64,000 nucleotides of DNA from Sinorhizobium sp. A49 (GCF_002002725.1 NZ_MUNW01000052.1:1-64000); one strand, 5' to 3'; counted from the first letter of the stretch, positions 26,571-36,885 are shown. Numbers and translations are program-made. The notes: generated from the letters alone by a model not told the origin.

Positions 26571-29500
26571 TTACTCGGCGGCCTCTGCTTCGGGCATCGG
26601 CACGTAGTTGAGGATCGGCGACAGCCAGCGCTCGACCTCGCGCACCGCCATGCGCTTGCGCGTGGCATAATCCTCGACCTGATCGCGCTCGACCTTGGCG
26701 ACGCCGAAGTAGTAGGCCTCGGGATGGCCGATATAGAGGCCGGAGACGGACGAGCCCGGCCACATCGCAAAACTCTCGGTCAAGGTTACGCCGATGGTCT
26801 TTTCAGCGTCGAGCAGGCGGAACAGGGTTTCCTTTTCCGTGTGATCGGGCTGAGCCGGATAGCCTGGCGCCGGGCGGATACCGGCATAGGGTTCGCCGAC
26901 CAGATCCTGAGGCAAGAACGCCTCATCGGCAGCATAGCCCCAGAGCTCCTTGCGCACGTATTCATGCATGCGCTCGGCAAAGGCCTCGGCGAAGCGATCG
27001 GCGAGCGCCTTGACCATGATCGACGAATAATCGTCGTTGGCGCGCTCGAAGCGTTCGGCGATCGCCACTTCCTCGATGCCTGCGGTAACGACGAAGCCCC
27101 CGAGATAGTCCCTGCTGCCACTGTCGACAGGGGCGACGAAGTCCGACAGCGCGACGTTCGGCCGGCCGTCGCGCTTGCTCAACTGCTGGCGCAGCGTGAA
27201 GAACGTGGCAAGCTCCGCATTGCGCGCCTCGTCGGCAAACAGCCTGATATCGTCGCCGACGGTGCCCGCCGGCCAGAAGCCGACGACCGCCTTCGGCGCG
27301 AACCACTTCTCCTCGATGATCTTGGCAAGCATGGCCTGCGCGTCGTCGAACAGCTGGCGGGCCGCCTGTCCCTGCTTCTCGTCGTCGAGGATCTTCGGGT
27401 AGACGCCCTTCAGTTCCCAGGTCTGGAAGAACGGCGTCCAGTCGATGTAGCGCGCAAGCTCTTCCAGCTCCCAGCCCTGGAACACCCGGGTGCCCAGGAA
27501 CGAAGGAGCCTTGGCCTGGTAGCCGCTCCAGTCGATCTTGTGGGCATTGGCGCGCGCCTGCGACAGCGGCAGGCGACGCTTTTCCGCCTCGTTGCGGGCA
27601 TGGGCGTCGGCAACCTTGCGGTATTCTGCACGGATGGTCTCGACATAGGGAGCCTTCGCCTCCGGCGACAACAGGCTGGAGACGACACCGACCGCGCGGC
27701 TCGCATCGGTGACATAGACCGTCTGGCCGCGATCGTAGCGCGGATTGATCTTGACTGCCGTATGCACCCGGCTCGTCGTCGCGCCGCCGATCAGAAGCGG
27801 GATGTCGAAGCCCTCGCGCTCGAGTTCCGAGGCGACATGCACCATCTCGTCGAGCGACGGCGTGATCAGGCCGGAAAGACCGATGATATCGACCTTCTGC
27901 TCCTTGGCCACCTGAAGGATCTTGGCCGAAGGCACCATGACGCCGAGGTCGATGATCTCGTAATTGTTACAGGCGAGCACGACGCCGACGATGTTCTTGC
28001 CGATGTCGTGCACATCGCCCTTGACCGTCGCCATCAGGATCTTGCCGGCGCTCTGGCGTTCGCCCTCGCCGCCGGCGGCAAGCCGCTCGGCTTCCATGTG
28101 CGGCAACAGCACCGCAACCGCCTGCTTCATCACACGCGCCGACTTCACCACCTGCGGAAGGAACATCTTGCCGGAACCGAAGAGGTCGCCGACGACATTC
28201 ATGCCGGCCATCAGCGGACCTTCGATGACATGCAGCGGCCGGGCGCTCGAAAGCCGCGCCTCCTCGGTGTCGGCCTCGATATATTCGGTAATGCCGTTGA
28301 CCAGCGCGTGCTCGAGCCGCTTTTCCACCGGCCATTCGCGCCAGGAAAGATCCTTCTCCTTGGTCTGGGCGCCGCCCTGGCCGCGATAGCGTTCGGCAAG
28401 CTCGAGCATGCGCTCGGTCGAATCGGCGCGGCGGTTCAACACCACGTCCTCGCAGGCCTCGCGCAGCTCGGCATCGATGCCGTCATAGACGGCGAGCTGG
28501 CCGGCATTGACGATGCCCATGTCCATGCCCGCCTGGATGGCGTGATAGAGGAACACGGCATGCATCGCCTCGCGCACCGGCTCGTTGCCGCGGAAGGAGA
28601 ACGACAGGTTGGAGACGCCGCCGGAAATGTGCACATGCGGCAACGTCGCGATGATCTCGCGGGTCGCCTCGATGAAGTCGACGCCGTAGTTGTTGTGTTC
28701 CTCGATCCCCGTCGCAACCGCAAAGATGTTCGGGTCGAAGATGATGTCTTCGGGCGGGAAGCCGGCCTCTTCCGTCAGCAGCTTGTAGGCGCGGGTGCAG
28801 ATCTCGACCTTGCGCGCCTTGGTATCGGCCTGACCGACCTCGTCGAAAGCCATGATAACGACGGCGGCGCCATAGGCGCGGCAAAGCCTGGCGTGGTGCA
28901 GAAACGCCTCCTCGCCTTCCTTCATCGAGATCGAGTTGACCAGCGGCTTGCCCTGGACGCATTTCAGGCCGGCCTCGATCACCTCCCACTTCGACGAGTC
29001 GATCATCACGGGTACGCGGGCGATATCCGGTTCGGAGGCGATGAGGTTGAGGAATTCGACCATCGCCTGCTTCGAATCGATCAGGCCCTCGTCCATGTTG
29101 ATGTCGATGATCTGCGCGCCGTTGGCGACCTGGTCGCGGGCGACATCGAGCGCTGCCGAGTAATCGCCGGCAGTGATCAACTTGCGGAACTTGGCCGAAC
29201 CGGTGACGTTGGTGCGCTCGCCGACATTGACGAAGGGAATGTCGGACGTCAGCGTGAAGGGCTCGAGGCCCGAAAGCCGCATCAACGGCGCGACATCCGG
29301 GATCCGGCGCGGCGGGTGCTTGGCAACTGCCTTGGCGATCGCGCTGATATGGGCCGGCGTCGAGCCGCAGCAGCCGCCGACAATGTTGAGCAGGCCGTCG
29401 CGGGCAAAGGCCTCGACCTGGGCTGCCATCTGCTCCGGCGTTTCGTCATATTGCCCGAACTCGTTCGGCAGGCCGGCGTTCGGATAGGCACAGACGAAGG

Positions 29501-30344
29501 TGTCGGCAACGCCGGAAAGCTCGTCGATATGTGCACGCATGGCGTTGGCGCCGAGCGCGCAGTTGAGCCCGATGGTGAAAGGCTCGGCATGGCGCACGGA
29601 ATACCAGAACGCCGTCGGCGTCTGGCCTGACAGGGTACGGCCGGACAGATCGGTGATCGTGCCGGAGATCATCACCGGCAGCTCGATGCCCTTCTCGGCA
29701 AACACTTCCTTGGTGGCGAAGATCGCCGCCTTGGCGTTCAGCGTATCGAAGATGGTCTCGATCAGGATGATATCTGCGCCGCCGTCGATCAGGCCGCGGA
29801 TCTGTTCGGCATAGGCGATCCTGAGATCGTCGAAGCTGACCGCGCGGTAGCCGGGATTGTTGACATCGGGCGAAATCGACGCGGTCCTGTTGGTCGGGCC
29901 GAGTGCGCCGGCGACGAAGCGGCGACGGCCGTCATGCGCTTCGGCACGTTTTGCCGCCCGTCGCGCCAGCCGGGCGCCGTCGCGGTTGAGGTCGTAGACC
30001 ATGTCTTCCATGCCGTAGTCGGCCTGGGCGATGCGGGTCGAGGAAAACGTGTTCGTTTCCAGGATGTCGGCACCGGCGATGGCATAGGAATAGTGGATAT
30101 CCTCGATCGCCTTCGGCTGTGTCAGCGTCAACAGATCGTTGTTGCCCTGCTGGTGACAGGCGCAGCCGCCGAAGCGATCGCCGCGAAAATGATCCTCGAC
30201 GAAACCCAGTTGCTGGATTTCCGTGCCCATGGCGCCGTCCATGATCAGGATGCGCTCGCTGGCCGCCTGCTTCAGCGCCCGCATGACTTCGGAGCCATCC
30301 GGTTGGGGGGAAAGGTCGCCGAAAAGGGCGTCGATGGCGGACAT
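26571..30344 (-). CDS. metH: Cobalamin-dependent methionine synthase
   Basis: A 1257-residue four-module enzyme, close to the usual ~1230. It makes methionine from homocysteine using methyltetrahydrofolate. The homocysteine/zinc module contains GGCCGSTP (about 335). The pterin module has [11 protein letters not shown]. The B12 module has the cobalt-ligand motif DVHDIG within [13 protein letters not shown] (about 755). The C-terminal reactivation module has [15 protein letters not shown] and [12 protein letters not shown]. The start ATG 30344 follows GGGAG; an upstream in-frame start at 30392 would overlap the palindromic operator and is rejected. No cobalamin riboswitch is evident; a 20-bp palindrome at 30391 is the likely control site. 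Confidence 0.97.
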   Translation of the reverse strand: MSAIDALFGDLSPQPDGSEVMRALKQAASERILIMDGAMGTEIQQLGFVEDHFRGDRFGGCACHQQGNNDLLTLTQPKAIEDIHYSYAIAGADILETNTFSSTRIAQADYGMEDMVYDLNRDGARLARRAAKRAEAHDGRRRFVAGALGPTNRTASISPDVNNPGYRAVSFDDLRIAYAEQIRGLIDGGADIILIETIFDTLNAKAAIFATKEVFAEKGIELPVMISGTITDLSGRTLSGQTPTAFWYSVRHAEPFTIGLNCALGANAMRAHIDELSGVADTFVCAYPNAGLPNEFGQYDETPEQMAAQVEAFARDGLLNIVGGCCGSTPAHISAIAKAVAKHPPRRIPDVAPLMRLSGLEPFTLTSDIPFVNVGERTNVTGSAKFRKLITAGDYSAALDVARDQVANGAQIIDINMDEGLIDSKQAMVEFLNLIASEPDIARVPVMIDSSKWEVIEAGLKCVQGKPLVNSISMKEGEEAFLHHARLCRAYGAAVVIMAFDEVGQADTKARKVEICTRAYKLLTEEAGFPPEDIIFDPNIFAVATGIEEHNNYGVDFIEATREIIATLPHVHISGGVSNLSFSFRGNEPVREAMHAVFLYHAIQAGMDMGIVNAGQLAVYDGIDAELREACEDVVLNRRADSTERMLELAERYRGQGGAQTKEKDLSWREWPVEKRLEHALVNGITEYIEADTEEARLSSARPLHVIEGPLMAGMNVVGDLFGSGKMFLPQVVKSARVMKQAVAVLLPHMEAERLAAGGEGERQSAGKILMATVKGDVHDIGKNIVGVVLACNNYEIIDLGVMVPSAKILQVAKEQKVDIIGLSGLITPSLDEMVHVASELEREGFDIPLLIGGATTSRVHTAVKINPRYDRGQTVYVTDASRAVGVVSSLLSPEAKAPYVETIRAEYRKVADAHARNEAEKRRLPLSQARANAHKIDWSGYQAKAPSFLGTRVFQGWELEELARYIDWTPFFQTWELKGVYPKILDDEKQGQAARQLFDDAQAMLAKIIEEKWFAPKAVVGFWPAGTVGDDIRLFADEARNAELATFFTLRQQLSKRDGRPNVALSDFVAPVDSGSRDYLGGFVVTAGIEEVAIAERFERANDDYSSIMVKALADRFAEAFAERMHEYVRKELWGYAADEAFLPQDLVGEPYAGIRPAPGYPAQPDHTEKETLFRLLDAEKTIGVTLTESFAMWPGSSVSGLYIGHPEAYYFGVAKVERDQVEDYATRKRMAVREVERWLSPILNYVPMPEAEAAE

Positions 30345-30390
30345 GGGAAATCTCCCGTTCTGAAAACGACAAACAATAGTCAAGTCAATC

Positions 30391-30410
30391 ACATAAAGAT
30401 ATCTTTATGT
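30391..30410. promoter_or_regulatory. Perfect 20-bp palindrome upstream of metH
   Basis: ACATAAAGAT followed by ATCTTTATGT is a complete palindrome 47 bp before the metH start. Length and AT-rich core resemble operators of ArsR-family methionine-cycle regulators (SahR-type) that I recall from proteobacteria. Which regulator binds is inference; no ArsR gene is in the window. Confidence 0.6.
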
Positions 30411-30532
30411 CAACATATGAAAGGACTTAATTTGCCTCAATGAGACTGGCTTCAGCGCCCGTCTGCACACCGTTTCAGTCTGTGCATAGGTGCCGCGAAA
30501 AGGCGATTCCGCCTTTCGGCTGACCGGCTAAC

Positions 30533-30569
30533 ACAAAGAAAATGGCCCGCCGCGCGTGCGACGAGCCAT
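30533..30569 (-). terminator. Rho-independent terminator of the ROK-UPF0303-AGE operon
   Basis: On the minus strand ATGGCTCGTCG (30569-30559) pairs with CGGCGGGCCAT (30552-30542), with two G-U pairs and a 6-base loop, followed by TTTTCTTT (30541-30534). It lies 24 bp beyond the AGE-family stop. Confidence 0.85.
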
Positions 30570-30593
30570 CAGACATGCCGTTGGAGCAAAAAC

Positions 30594-31784
30594 TCAGAGA
30601 CGCGCGAGGCAATCCTGCGTTTCATAGATAGCGCAGAGGATATGGTAAAAGCTGCTCGCCGGCGCCGGTTCGTCGACGAACGAGCCGTCGGCCTGCTGCT
30701 TGTCGCGCCAGAGCCCGGCAACCGGCGTCTCCAGGAAGAAGCCAAGTGCCGCCGCTGCCCGCGCCGCCGATGCGAGGTAGCGCTCGCGCTCCGCACCTTC
30801 GGTGAGGGCTGCAAAACGAACCGAAGCCTTCAGCCATTCCGTCTGCGGCCACAGCCGGGCGATCGGGTCGGCGACGGAGAAGTCGTCGAAGAGCGTCATG
30901 ACCGCGACGTTCCGCGTCGGGCAGATGCCATGCGCCTCGCCGATTGCAAACAGCTGCCGCGCCTTGATGATCGCTTCGGCGCTGCCGCGCCGCTCGCCCC
31001 AGCGTAACAGCAGCCAGGCCCATTCGAACAGATGGCCGGGCTCGACGATACGCCCCCTGTCGCCCGGATACGGCGCCCAGTCGTGATCGAAGAATTCGCG
31101 CAATGCGCCGGTATCGCCGTCGATGAAGTGGTCCATCGCCAGATGGGCGATCTCGTCGGCAAGATTGAACCAGGCGACCTGATCGAAGCCGACAACCTCC
31201 TCACTCGCCAGGCAGGCTTCGAACAGATGCATGTGCGGATTGGAGCAGAGCGGTAGCCGCGACGGATTGTCTTCCTCGAAGCCGATGAACGGATGCTTGC
31301 AATGGACTTCAAGACGCTGGCGCAGACCGTTGCTGCGCTCGATCATCTCGGGCTTTCGCTCAGGAAAGACCTCGGCCAGATAGGCGAAGGCGAGCAGCGC
31401 GAAAGCCTGATTGTAGAGATCGAACGACGCATCGATGAGCGTGCCGTCGGCATCCGCAAGCGCGCCGTAAAAGCCCGTCGGCTGCAGAAAGACGCGATCG
31501 AAATAGGCAAGCCCGCCCTCGGCGGCACTCTGCCAGTCGCCGCTCCAACCGCGGCTGCCGGCTTCCGCAAAACAGTAGACCTGGCGCGGCTGCACCCGCG
31601 CGCGGCGGTTGGCGCGCGTCGGTTCACCAGCCATGTCAATGGTTTCGACGAAACCGCCGCCCGCGGCATCGACGCCCTTGTCACGCCAGAGCGGCAGGGC
31701 CTTTTCAGCCAGCCATGCCGAAAGGGTGGCGGATTGCGAGAAAATATCCTGCGGCAACGGTTCAGCCCTCGAGCTTAAGGTCAT
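30594..31784 (-). CDS. AGE-family epimerase/isomerase (N-acylglucosamine 2-epimerase or mannose isomerase type)
   Basis: A 396-residue (alpha/alpha)6-barrel protein. Family landmarks include RVQPRQVYCFAEAG, YNQAFALLAFA, NPHMHLFEACLA, then FDHDWAPYPGDRGRIVEPGHLFEWAWLL with the catalytic-region His, and a C-terminal HILCAIYE. The family interconverts sugars (GlcNAc/ManNAc, mannose/fructose, or their phosphates). With a ROK fructo/mannokinase two genes upstream, mannose-fructose or phosphomannose isomerisation is most likely. ATG 31784 (or 31787) starts inside the end of the UPF0303 gene, so translation is probably coupled. Confidence 0.85.
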   Translation of the reverse strand: MTLSSRAEPLPQDIFSQSATLSAWLAEKALPLWRDKGVDAAGGGFVETIDMAGEPTRANRRARVQPRQVYCFAEAGSRGWSGDWQSAAEGGLAYFDRVFLQPTGFYGALADADGTLIDASFDLYNQAFALLAFAYLAEVFPERKPEMIERSNGLRQRLEVHCKHPFIGFEEDNPSRLPLCSNPHMHLFEACLASEEVVGFDQVAWFNLADEIAHLAMDHFIDGDTGALREFFDHDWAPYPGDRGRIVEPGHLFEWAWLLLRWGERRGSAEAIIKARQLFAIGEAHGICPTRNVAVMTLFDDFSVADPIARLWPQTEWLKASVRFAALTEGAERERYLASAARAAAALGFFLETPVAGLWRDKQQADGSFVDEPAPASSFYHILCAIYETQDCLARL

Positions 31785-32256
31785 CATGGTTCTTGCCCAG
31801 CAACTCGGCCAGCGCCTCGACCACGAGATTGTGGTCTTCGCGCTGCGGTAGGCCGGACACGGTGACCGCGCCGACGCAGCCCGTGCCCTTGACGACGATC
31901 GGGAAGCTGCCACCATGGGCGGCATATTCGGCATCCGGGAGCCCGAGCTTTGCCTGCAGGTTGGTCTGCTGTTTCAACAGTCCGAGGCCGGTCGAATAGC
32001 TGCTCTTGAACAGACGGAAAACGGTGTTGCGCTTGCGGCGCACCCAGTTCGGATTGTCGGGCGTCGCGCCTTCGAGCGCGGCATAGAACACCTGCATGGA
32101 AAACAGCGTGATATCGATGACGACGCCGAGCTTGCGTTCGGCCGCCATACGGCGCAGCGTCGAACCCAGTTGCCACGCAGCTTCCAGGTCGAAACTGTCG
32201 AACTGAAGTTCGCGCTCCTGCTCGCCGATGCGCTTGAGATCCTTGTCGATATTCAT
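31762..32256 (-). CDS. UPF0303 / heme-degrading-domain-like protein
   Basis: A 164-residue protein starting at ATG 32256 behind GGAGG. It shows the UPF0303 pattern: DLEAAWQLGSTLRRMA, then GVVIDITLFSMQVFYAALEG, then RRKRNTVFRLFKSSY, ending with GGSFPIVVKGTGCVGAVTVSG. The fold is GlcG/HbpS-like; databases often label it heme-degrading, which is a fold-based transfer. Here it is wedged between a sugar kinase (11 bp upstream) and an AGE isomerase (23-bp overlap), so a role in sugar metabolism deserves equal weight. Confidence 0.85.
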   Translation of the reverse strand: MNIDKDLKRIGEQERELQFDSFDLEAAWQLGSTLRRMAAERKLGVVIDITLFSMQVFYAALEGATPDNPNWVRRKRNTVFRLFKSSYSTGLGLLKQQTNLQAKLGLPDAEYAAHGGSFPIVVKGTGCVGAVTVSGLPQREDHNLVVEALAELLGKNHDDLKLEG

Positions 32257-32267
32257 GAAGCCTCCGC

Positions 32268-33164
32268 TCAATCCTTCCAGAGCCAGGCCGCACCGCGCAC
32301 GCCGGAGCTATCCCCGTGCAGCGCCTTGCGAACAGGCGTTTCGAAACTGTCGCCAAAGAGGTAGTCGACCACCAGCGGCGGCACATCCTCATAGATCTCG
32401 TCGACATTCGACATGCCGCCGCCGAGCACGAAGACGTCGGGATCGACGATGTTGGTCAAAAGCGCAAGGCTGCGGGCCAGCCGGTCGACGAAACGATCAT
32501 AGACGCCCGTTGCCACCGGATCGCCGGCGCGCTTCGCCTCGATGATATCGCGGCCGCGCTTTTCGACGCCTGTCGTCAGGCGGTAGTCGAGCTCGACGCC
32601 GGTGCCGCAGGCGTACATGTCGAGACAGCCGTGTTTGCCGCACCAGCATTTGTGACCGGGATATTCGTCCCTGGTCATCCATGGCAGCGGATAGTGGCCG
32701 ATCTCGGCGGCAACGCCCTGGTAGCCGGCATGCACCTTCTTGCCGATCGCCAGTCCGCCGCCATGGCCGGTGCCGACGATCACGCCAAAGACCGTCTGCG
32801 CATCCTTGCCGGCGCCATCGACCGCCTCCGATACCGCCAGACAATTGGCGTCGTTGGCGAGCCGCACCTTGCGGCCGATCGCCTGCTCAAGGTCGCGCCC
32901 GAGCGGCTTGCCGTTGATCAAGACGGCGTTGGAATTGCGCACGATGCCGGTGCGCGGATTGGGGCTGCCGGGAATGCCGATGCCGATCGAGCCCGGTTCG
33001 CCGGCCGTCTGTTCGGCTGCGGCAACAAGGTCGAGAACGGCCCGGATGCAGTCGTCATAGCCGCTGGTCGGGGTGGCGACGCGGTGGCGGGCGCGCGTTT
33101 CGCCATCGCGATCGAGCGCGATGACTTCCATTTTCGTGCCGCCCCAATCAATTCCGATGAACAT
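32268..33164 (-). CDS. ROK-family sugar kinase (fructo/mannokinase type)
   Basis: A 298-residue kinase. It starts at ATG 33164, giving the classical N-terminus MFIGIDWGGTKMEV, with the phosphate-1 loop DWGGTK. GTGHGGGLAIG is the phosphate-2 region. The ROK zinc site is clear: GHKCWCGKHGC with three Cys and one His (about 180-190). VLGGGMSN ends the ATP-binding part. Substrate is probably fructose or mannose; glucose is possible. It is the first gene of the operon with the UPF0303 and AGE genes. Confidence 0.88.
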   Translation of the reverse strand: MFIGIDWGGTKMEVIALDRDGETRARHRVATPTSGYDDCIRAVLDLVAAAEQTAGEPGSIGIGIPGSPNPRTGIVRNSNAVLINGKPLGRDLEQAIGRKVRLANDANCLAVSEAVDGAGKDAQTVFGVIVGTGHGGGLAIGKKVHAGYQGVAAEIGHYPLPWMTRDEYPGHKCWCGKHGCLDMYACGTGVELDYRLTTGVEKRGRDIIEAKRAGDPVATGVYDRFVDRLARSLALLTNIVDPDVFVLGGGMSNVDEIYEDVPPLVVDYLFGDSFETPVRKALHGDSSGVRGAAWLWKD

Positions 33165-33427
33165 GTCTGGATCAGGTCTCTGGGTGAAGGTCGAATGAAG
33201 GAGCGCGAGCCTCCTCAAGCCGGCGCTAATGACTGCTTAGCATTCGAAAGACGGCAAACGCCAGCCCCCGATTTCGGCACGCCTCGGTAGAGGAGGGAGC
33301 CGTGTCCGGCCGGCAACATCTGACCTCTCCTTGATGACCAGCACCGCACGCCGCGCCTCTTTCGCAAAGGCATCGCGCAAAAACACTTGGCGAACAGGTC
33401 TTGCTTTTGTATGGGTGCTATTCAAGT

Positions 33428-33504
33428 GGTCCCGTAGCTCAGCAGGATAGAGCACCAGATTCCTAATCTGGGGGTCGCGCGTTCGAATCGCGCCGGGATC
33501 ACCA
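33428..33504 (+). tRNA. tRNA-Arg (anticodon CCT), CCA encoded
   Basis: A complete 77-base cloverleaf. The acceptor stem GGTCCCG pairs with CGGGATC (one G-U). The D-arm lies at 33437-33453. The anticodon arm CCAGA-TTCCTAA-TCTGG has anticodon CCT, reading AGG. The variable loop is 5 bases, the T-arm is GCGCG-TTCGAAT-CGCGC, and A-CCA is encoded. Its 3' part is the integration site of the 17.3-kb element and is repeated at 50757-50804. Confidence 0.95.
33457..33504 (+). repeat. attL: 3' part of tRNA-Arg
   Basis: This 48-base direct repeat starts in the anticodon arm and runs to the CCA end. It matches 50757-50804 except at 33477 (G versus A) and 33493 (C versus T). The two sites form the outermost pair of the T-stem, so both copies keep the fold. 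Copies are exactly 17,300 bp apart. Confidence 0.93.
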
Positions 33505-33572
33505 ATTTTTGTTAATCAATACAAATACATACAGATTGATCACGGTTGGCACGTTTGCGCCATTGGAGTTCG

Positions 33573-33593
33573 GGTCGCCACCAGGTCGCCACG
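33573..33593 (+). repeat. Paired GGTCGCCACC repeats, left element end
   Basis: GGTCGCCACC (33573-33582) and GGTCGCCACG (33584-33593) are tandem with an 11-bp period, 69 bp inside attL. The same pair occurs at 50621-50641 near the right end (19 of 21 bases identical). Candidate arm-type integrase sites. A small hairpin (33681-33699) is the only other structure before the first gene. Confidence 0.6.
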
Positions 33594-33750
33594 GCTGTCG
33601 AATCACTTCTTGCGCGTTGCCGCTCAAACGGCCGGAAAGCGGCTGACTTCAGTCGCGAATCGAGACTGAATCGCTCTCGTCGCCATATCAACTATGGCGC
33701 CTTAAGCCCACTTGTCGCCAACAATGGCCCCATCGCCGGTGGCTGCGACG

Positions 33751-36700
33751 TCAATTGCCTCTGGCAGTTGTCTGTGAATTGCCGATAATTTTTTGCAGGG
33801 CGCTCTTGGCAGCTTGGTTATGCTCGGGTCCCTCATATACTACCCCTTTGTCCGATGGCGCCGTTAAGACGATCGTTGAACACGCCAGCCCGGCGGCGTC
33901 GAACTTGCGAGCAATGAAGTCGCTTTCGCCCCGATCATGGCTTGACATGATGAGCTGGTAGCCTGCCAGTTCTACCATATTGCGCATCACGTCGACGAAG
34001 GCGGCGGTATGAATGATATCGTTGTGCTGCAGCGGATCGTCGAGCAGCAGTGCCGGCCAGCGCGACCAGGGATAGGCAGTGCTTGCCGCACAGAGGATGC
34101 TAAAGCCGTTCGCAGCAAGCTGCCCTTCGCTCAACACCACCTGCGGCGGTAGGTCCTTCTCCCTCTCGATCGCCGCCTCGATTTGTTCCCGGTATCGGAG
34201 CGACATGCCAAAGCTTGTCGCGTCGACACGGTGTTCCGCCTTGAACTGGATCGACTCGCCCGGCGTACTCAGCAACGCGTTGTTAAAATCGTTGATGACG
34301 CCATTAAGCGGGGCGAGCACCTGAGTGGAGTAATCTTCTGCGCGCTCCTTGAGCAGTTCAGTAAAACTCGCTACAGCGCTGCGTGCATTTTTGGTGAGCT
34401 TCAGCGCAGCGCGCGCAGCAGCATCCTTTCTCCGCAGCTCAGCAAGGCGGGCCGCAGGATCCGTGAGCCCGGCCTCGCCGCCGGCGGCGCGCATAGCTTC
34501 GACGACTTCGTCAATTTCCTCCTGAAGGAGAGCGTCTTGATTGTCGCGAGCAAGCACCTGCAGCCGATCGCTGAGCTTGCGCACAGTGGTTGCGATCTCC
34601 CGCACGAAACTAAGGCTTCGATCTAGCACCGCCTGGCTCGGCGTGCCGTCGATTCCGCTTCGTGTCCAACGTTGCGCGAGCTCGTTCGCAGCGGCCTCTG
34701 CGTTCGCGCGTACTCCCTCGGCTTCCGCCAATGAGCGCTCAGTGGCGACAAGCGCGTCGCGGCCGTCGGCGAGCTGCGACTTCGCCGCCGCTGCCAGATC
34801 TACGAACTGAGCCTGCTGGTTACGAGCCGTCTCGAGCAACGTCCTCTGTGTCGAGAGGCGCGTGCTCAAGCTCTCAATCGACGTGCCAGCCATGCCGCGT
34901 GCGGCGATCCGCTCCGCGCAGCCCTGATCCTCGGAGCGCAGGGCGTTGAGGTGTGAAGAGGCCTGCGCCTGTCTGCCAACTAGCTCCTCGAGCTGCGCGG
35001 TGATGGCGGCACGCTGCTCTGCAGCCGCGGCCGCGGGTGCGGCGAGCAGCTCTAGCGCCGCTGCTGCTTCCACCAGAGCCGTTGTCGCCTGGCGCTCGCG
35101 AGAACTTGTTAACGCGCCGAAGTCGTCGTCGACATCGACGCCGAGCTCCCCAGCCAAGGCGGCCCGCGTCGTCGACGCCGTCTCGCGACTGGCCTCCCAG
35201 GTCCGCTCGAGTAGCAAAGGCGCGTCGACAATCCACTGGAGTTCTTCGATCCGCACATTGAGGGGCGTGGCTTCACTGCGCAGCCGCTCAATCTCGGCGG
35301 CTGCATCTGCAAGCCGGGCGTCTCTAGACCTGGCCGCTTCTTCGACGAGGAGTTTGAGCTGGCCAGGTCCGAACGGCGTGCGGCACACCGGACAATCGGC
35401 GTCGTCATCATGGACATGGCTGGCAATTGTGGCGACCGCGGCACTGACCGCGCTAGCATGACGCTCCGCCTCGGCTTGAACCGCAACCGCCTGGTTGATG
35501 CGCCCATTGAGCGAGCTGCTCTTCTCCAGGAGAGGCTCGAGCTCCAACCGCGCAGATGATGCGGCTTGCCGCGCTGACGCCAGGGCGATCGCATCTTTGG
35601 ACACAATAGCTTCGAGGTCGAGGAGCGTGGCATGGGATTCGACGAGCACCCGTGCCCGCCGCGTGATGTTCTGTAGCCGAGCGACCTCAGCAGTTGCGTC
35701 TGCGTGCTTACGCATGGCGACTTGGGCCGCAGCGAGTGTGCTGCGATGTTCGGCGATAGTGGCTGAGAGGCTCGACAACTCAGCCTTGGCCCAGTCGAGT
35801 TGGGCCGCCAAGTCGACCCGCTGGGCGAGGTCCAATCGAGTAGCTTCCAGGAGCGCGATTTGCTGCTCGATTGTCCCGATCGCAGCATTCTGCGCCGCCA
35901 CGGCCGCACCTGTTTCGTCAACGCGGGATGTAGAAGCGGCCAAAGCCGCTCGCCTGTCGTCGACGTTTTGCCGGGCACGCACCAAAACGGGATGATCCCT
36001 TCGGGCATTGGCAGTTGCTGCCGTGAATTGATGGATGGTACTCGCCAGTTCCACAATCTTCGCTTCGCGGTCGGTGAGAGTCTGAAGAATCTGAGCGATG
36101 CGATCCCCCAACCTGGTAAGTCGCTGACTCGACGTTTCTCCCGCAATCGTCGGGGCCGTCTCCCTTAGTAAGGCGAGCAACTCGGCTTCGAGCGCAGCTG
36201 CTCGCTGAGCGACCTCCTCTCCCGTTAGGTTGCCGGCAGCCCGTGCGGCCTGGCGTAATCGATCGAGACGAGCTTGCCAGCCCTGCCAATCAGCGATCTG
36301 CCTCTCGATCTCATTGACGGCGCGCTGTTCCTCATCCATCCGGCGAGTGAAGGCATTGGTCGTGGGGCGGCCGCGCAGGCCCGACCGAACTCGCTCAAGT
36401 CTATCAATTCCGCTCGGACCCTTCAGGGCCTGCCACTGATCCAAGGGGTCACGGCTGGTGAAGCGCTGCCGTTCGGCTTGCCCCAGAAAGTGGGTTAGTG
36501 CGAGGTAGGTGCCGAGATCACTTATCGCGGGGCGATCTGCCTTGGCGAGCTGTGAGATGATCGTTGGCATCGCGGTTCCGCGCGCGGCGCCTCGCTCGAT
36601 CGGCTTGCCGTCGGAGAACGTCAGCGCAACCCCATGCGACCCGGGCTCCACGCCCCGCCGTGTCAGGTAATCGCCCTCGCGGAACTTGCCTTTCTCGACA

Positions 36701-36885
36701 TAGGGCGTGAAACGTCGGATCTTGCCGGTCAGACCCCATTCGATGGCATCGAAGAAACTGCTCTTGCCCAGGCCGTTAGTGCCGGTCAGCAGAACCAGTC
36801 CCGGACCAGCAGGTATGTCGATTTCGAATCGCCCGAACGTCCGAAAGTCCTGGATGTGGATGCGGGAGAGATAAATGTTGCTCAT
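33751..36885 (-). CDS. SMC/Rad50-like ATPase with zinc hook (LmuB of a Lamassu/ABC-3C-type system)
   Basis: A 1044-residue SMC-type ABC ATPase. Walker A is GTNGLGKS (about 35-42). Long coiled coils flank a central CPVC zinc hook (first Cys at residue 498), exactly the Rad50/SbcC plan. The second half-site has signature LSEGQ, Walker B ALLLDDP and H-loop SSHDRG. The start ATG 36885 overlaps the stop of the middle gene by ATGA; an upstream in-frame start at 36972 is rejected. Gene order, coupling and the FAD-binding partner fit LmuB of the Lamassu defence family: a sensor of foreign DNA ends or structures that licenses the effector. An SbcC-like repair role is less likely since no SbcD nuclease is adjacent. 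Confidence 0.88.
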   Translation of the reverse strand: MSNIYLSRIHIQDFRTFGRFEIDIPAGPGLVLLTGTNGLGKSSFFDAIEWGLTGKIRRFTPYVEKGKFREGDYLTRRGVEPGSHGVALTFSDGKPIERGAARGTAMPTIISQLAKADRPAISDLGTYLALTHFLGQAERQRFTSRDPLDQWQALKGPSGIDRLERVRSGLRGRPTTNAFTRRMDEEQRAVNEIERQIADWQGWQARLDRLRQAARAAGNLTGEEVAQRAAALEAELLALLRETAPTIAGETSSQRLTRLGDRIAQILQTLTDREAKIVELASTIHQFTAATANARRDHPVLVRARQNVDDRRAALAASTSRVDETGAAVAAQNAAIGTIEQQIALLEATRLDLAQRVDLAAQLDWAKAELSSLSATIAEHRSTLAAAQVAMRKHADATAEVARLQNITRRARVLVESHATLLDLEAIVSKDAIALASARQAASSARLELEPLLEKSSSLNGRINQAVAVQAEAERHASAVSAAVATIASHVHDDDADCPVCRTPFGPGQLKLLVEEAARSRDARLADAAAEIERLRSEATPLNVRIEELQWIVDAPLLLERTWEASRETASTTRAALAGELGVDVDDDFGALTSSRERQATTALVEAAAALELLAAPAAAAAEQRAAITAQLEELVGRQAQASSHLNALRSEDQGCAERIAARGMAGTSIESLSTRLSTQRTLLETARNQQAQFVDLAAAAKSQLADGRDALVATERSLAEAEGVRANAEAAANELAQRWTRSGIDGTPSQAVLDRSLSFVREIATTVRKLSDRLQVLARDNQDALLQEEIDEVVEAMRAAGGEAGLTDPAARLAELRRKDAAARAALKLTKNARSAVASFTELLKERAEDYSTQVLAPLNGVINDFNNALLSTPGESIQFKAEHRVDATSFGMSLRYREQIEAAIEREKDLPPQVVLSEGQLAANGFSILCAASTAYPWSRWPALLLDDPLQHNDIIHTAAFVDVMRNMVELAGYQLIMSSHDRGESDFIARKFDAAGLACSTIVLTAPSDKGVVYEGPEHNQAAKSALQKIIGNSQTTARGN

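Noticed and set aside
26724-29630. 968-codon plus-strand frame opposite metH
   Set aside because: Antisense to an unambiguous metH; His/Arg/Asp-rich translation is typical of GC-bias artefacts.
30345-30593. Cobalamin riboswitch upstream of metH
   Set aside because: The gap is short, has no B12-box-like conserved core that I can see, and instead carries a palindromic operator.
33237-33455. Small minus-strand frame overlapping the tRNA 5' half
   Set aside because: It runs through the tRNA gene and lacks a ribosome-binding site.
33573-33593. Short CRISPR-like array at the element's left end
   Set aside because: The 10-bp units are too short, have no spacers, and no cas genes are near; their match with the right end points to integrase sites.
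33751-36885. SbcC repair nuclease subunit
   Set aside because: No SbcD partner is adjacent, and the coupled middle and FAD-effector genes on a mobile element fit a Lamassu/ABC-3C system better.
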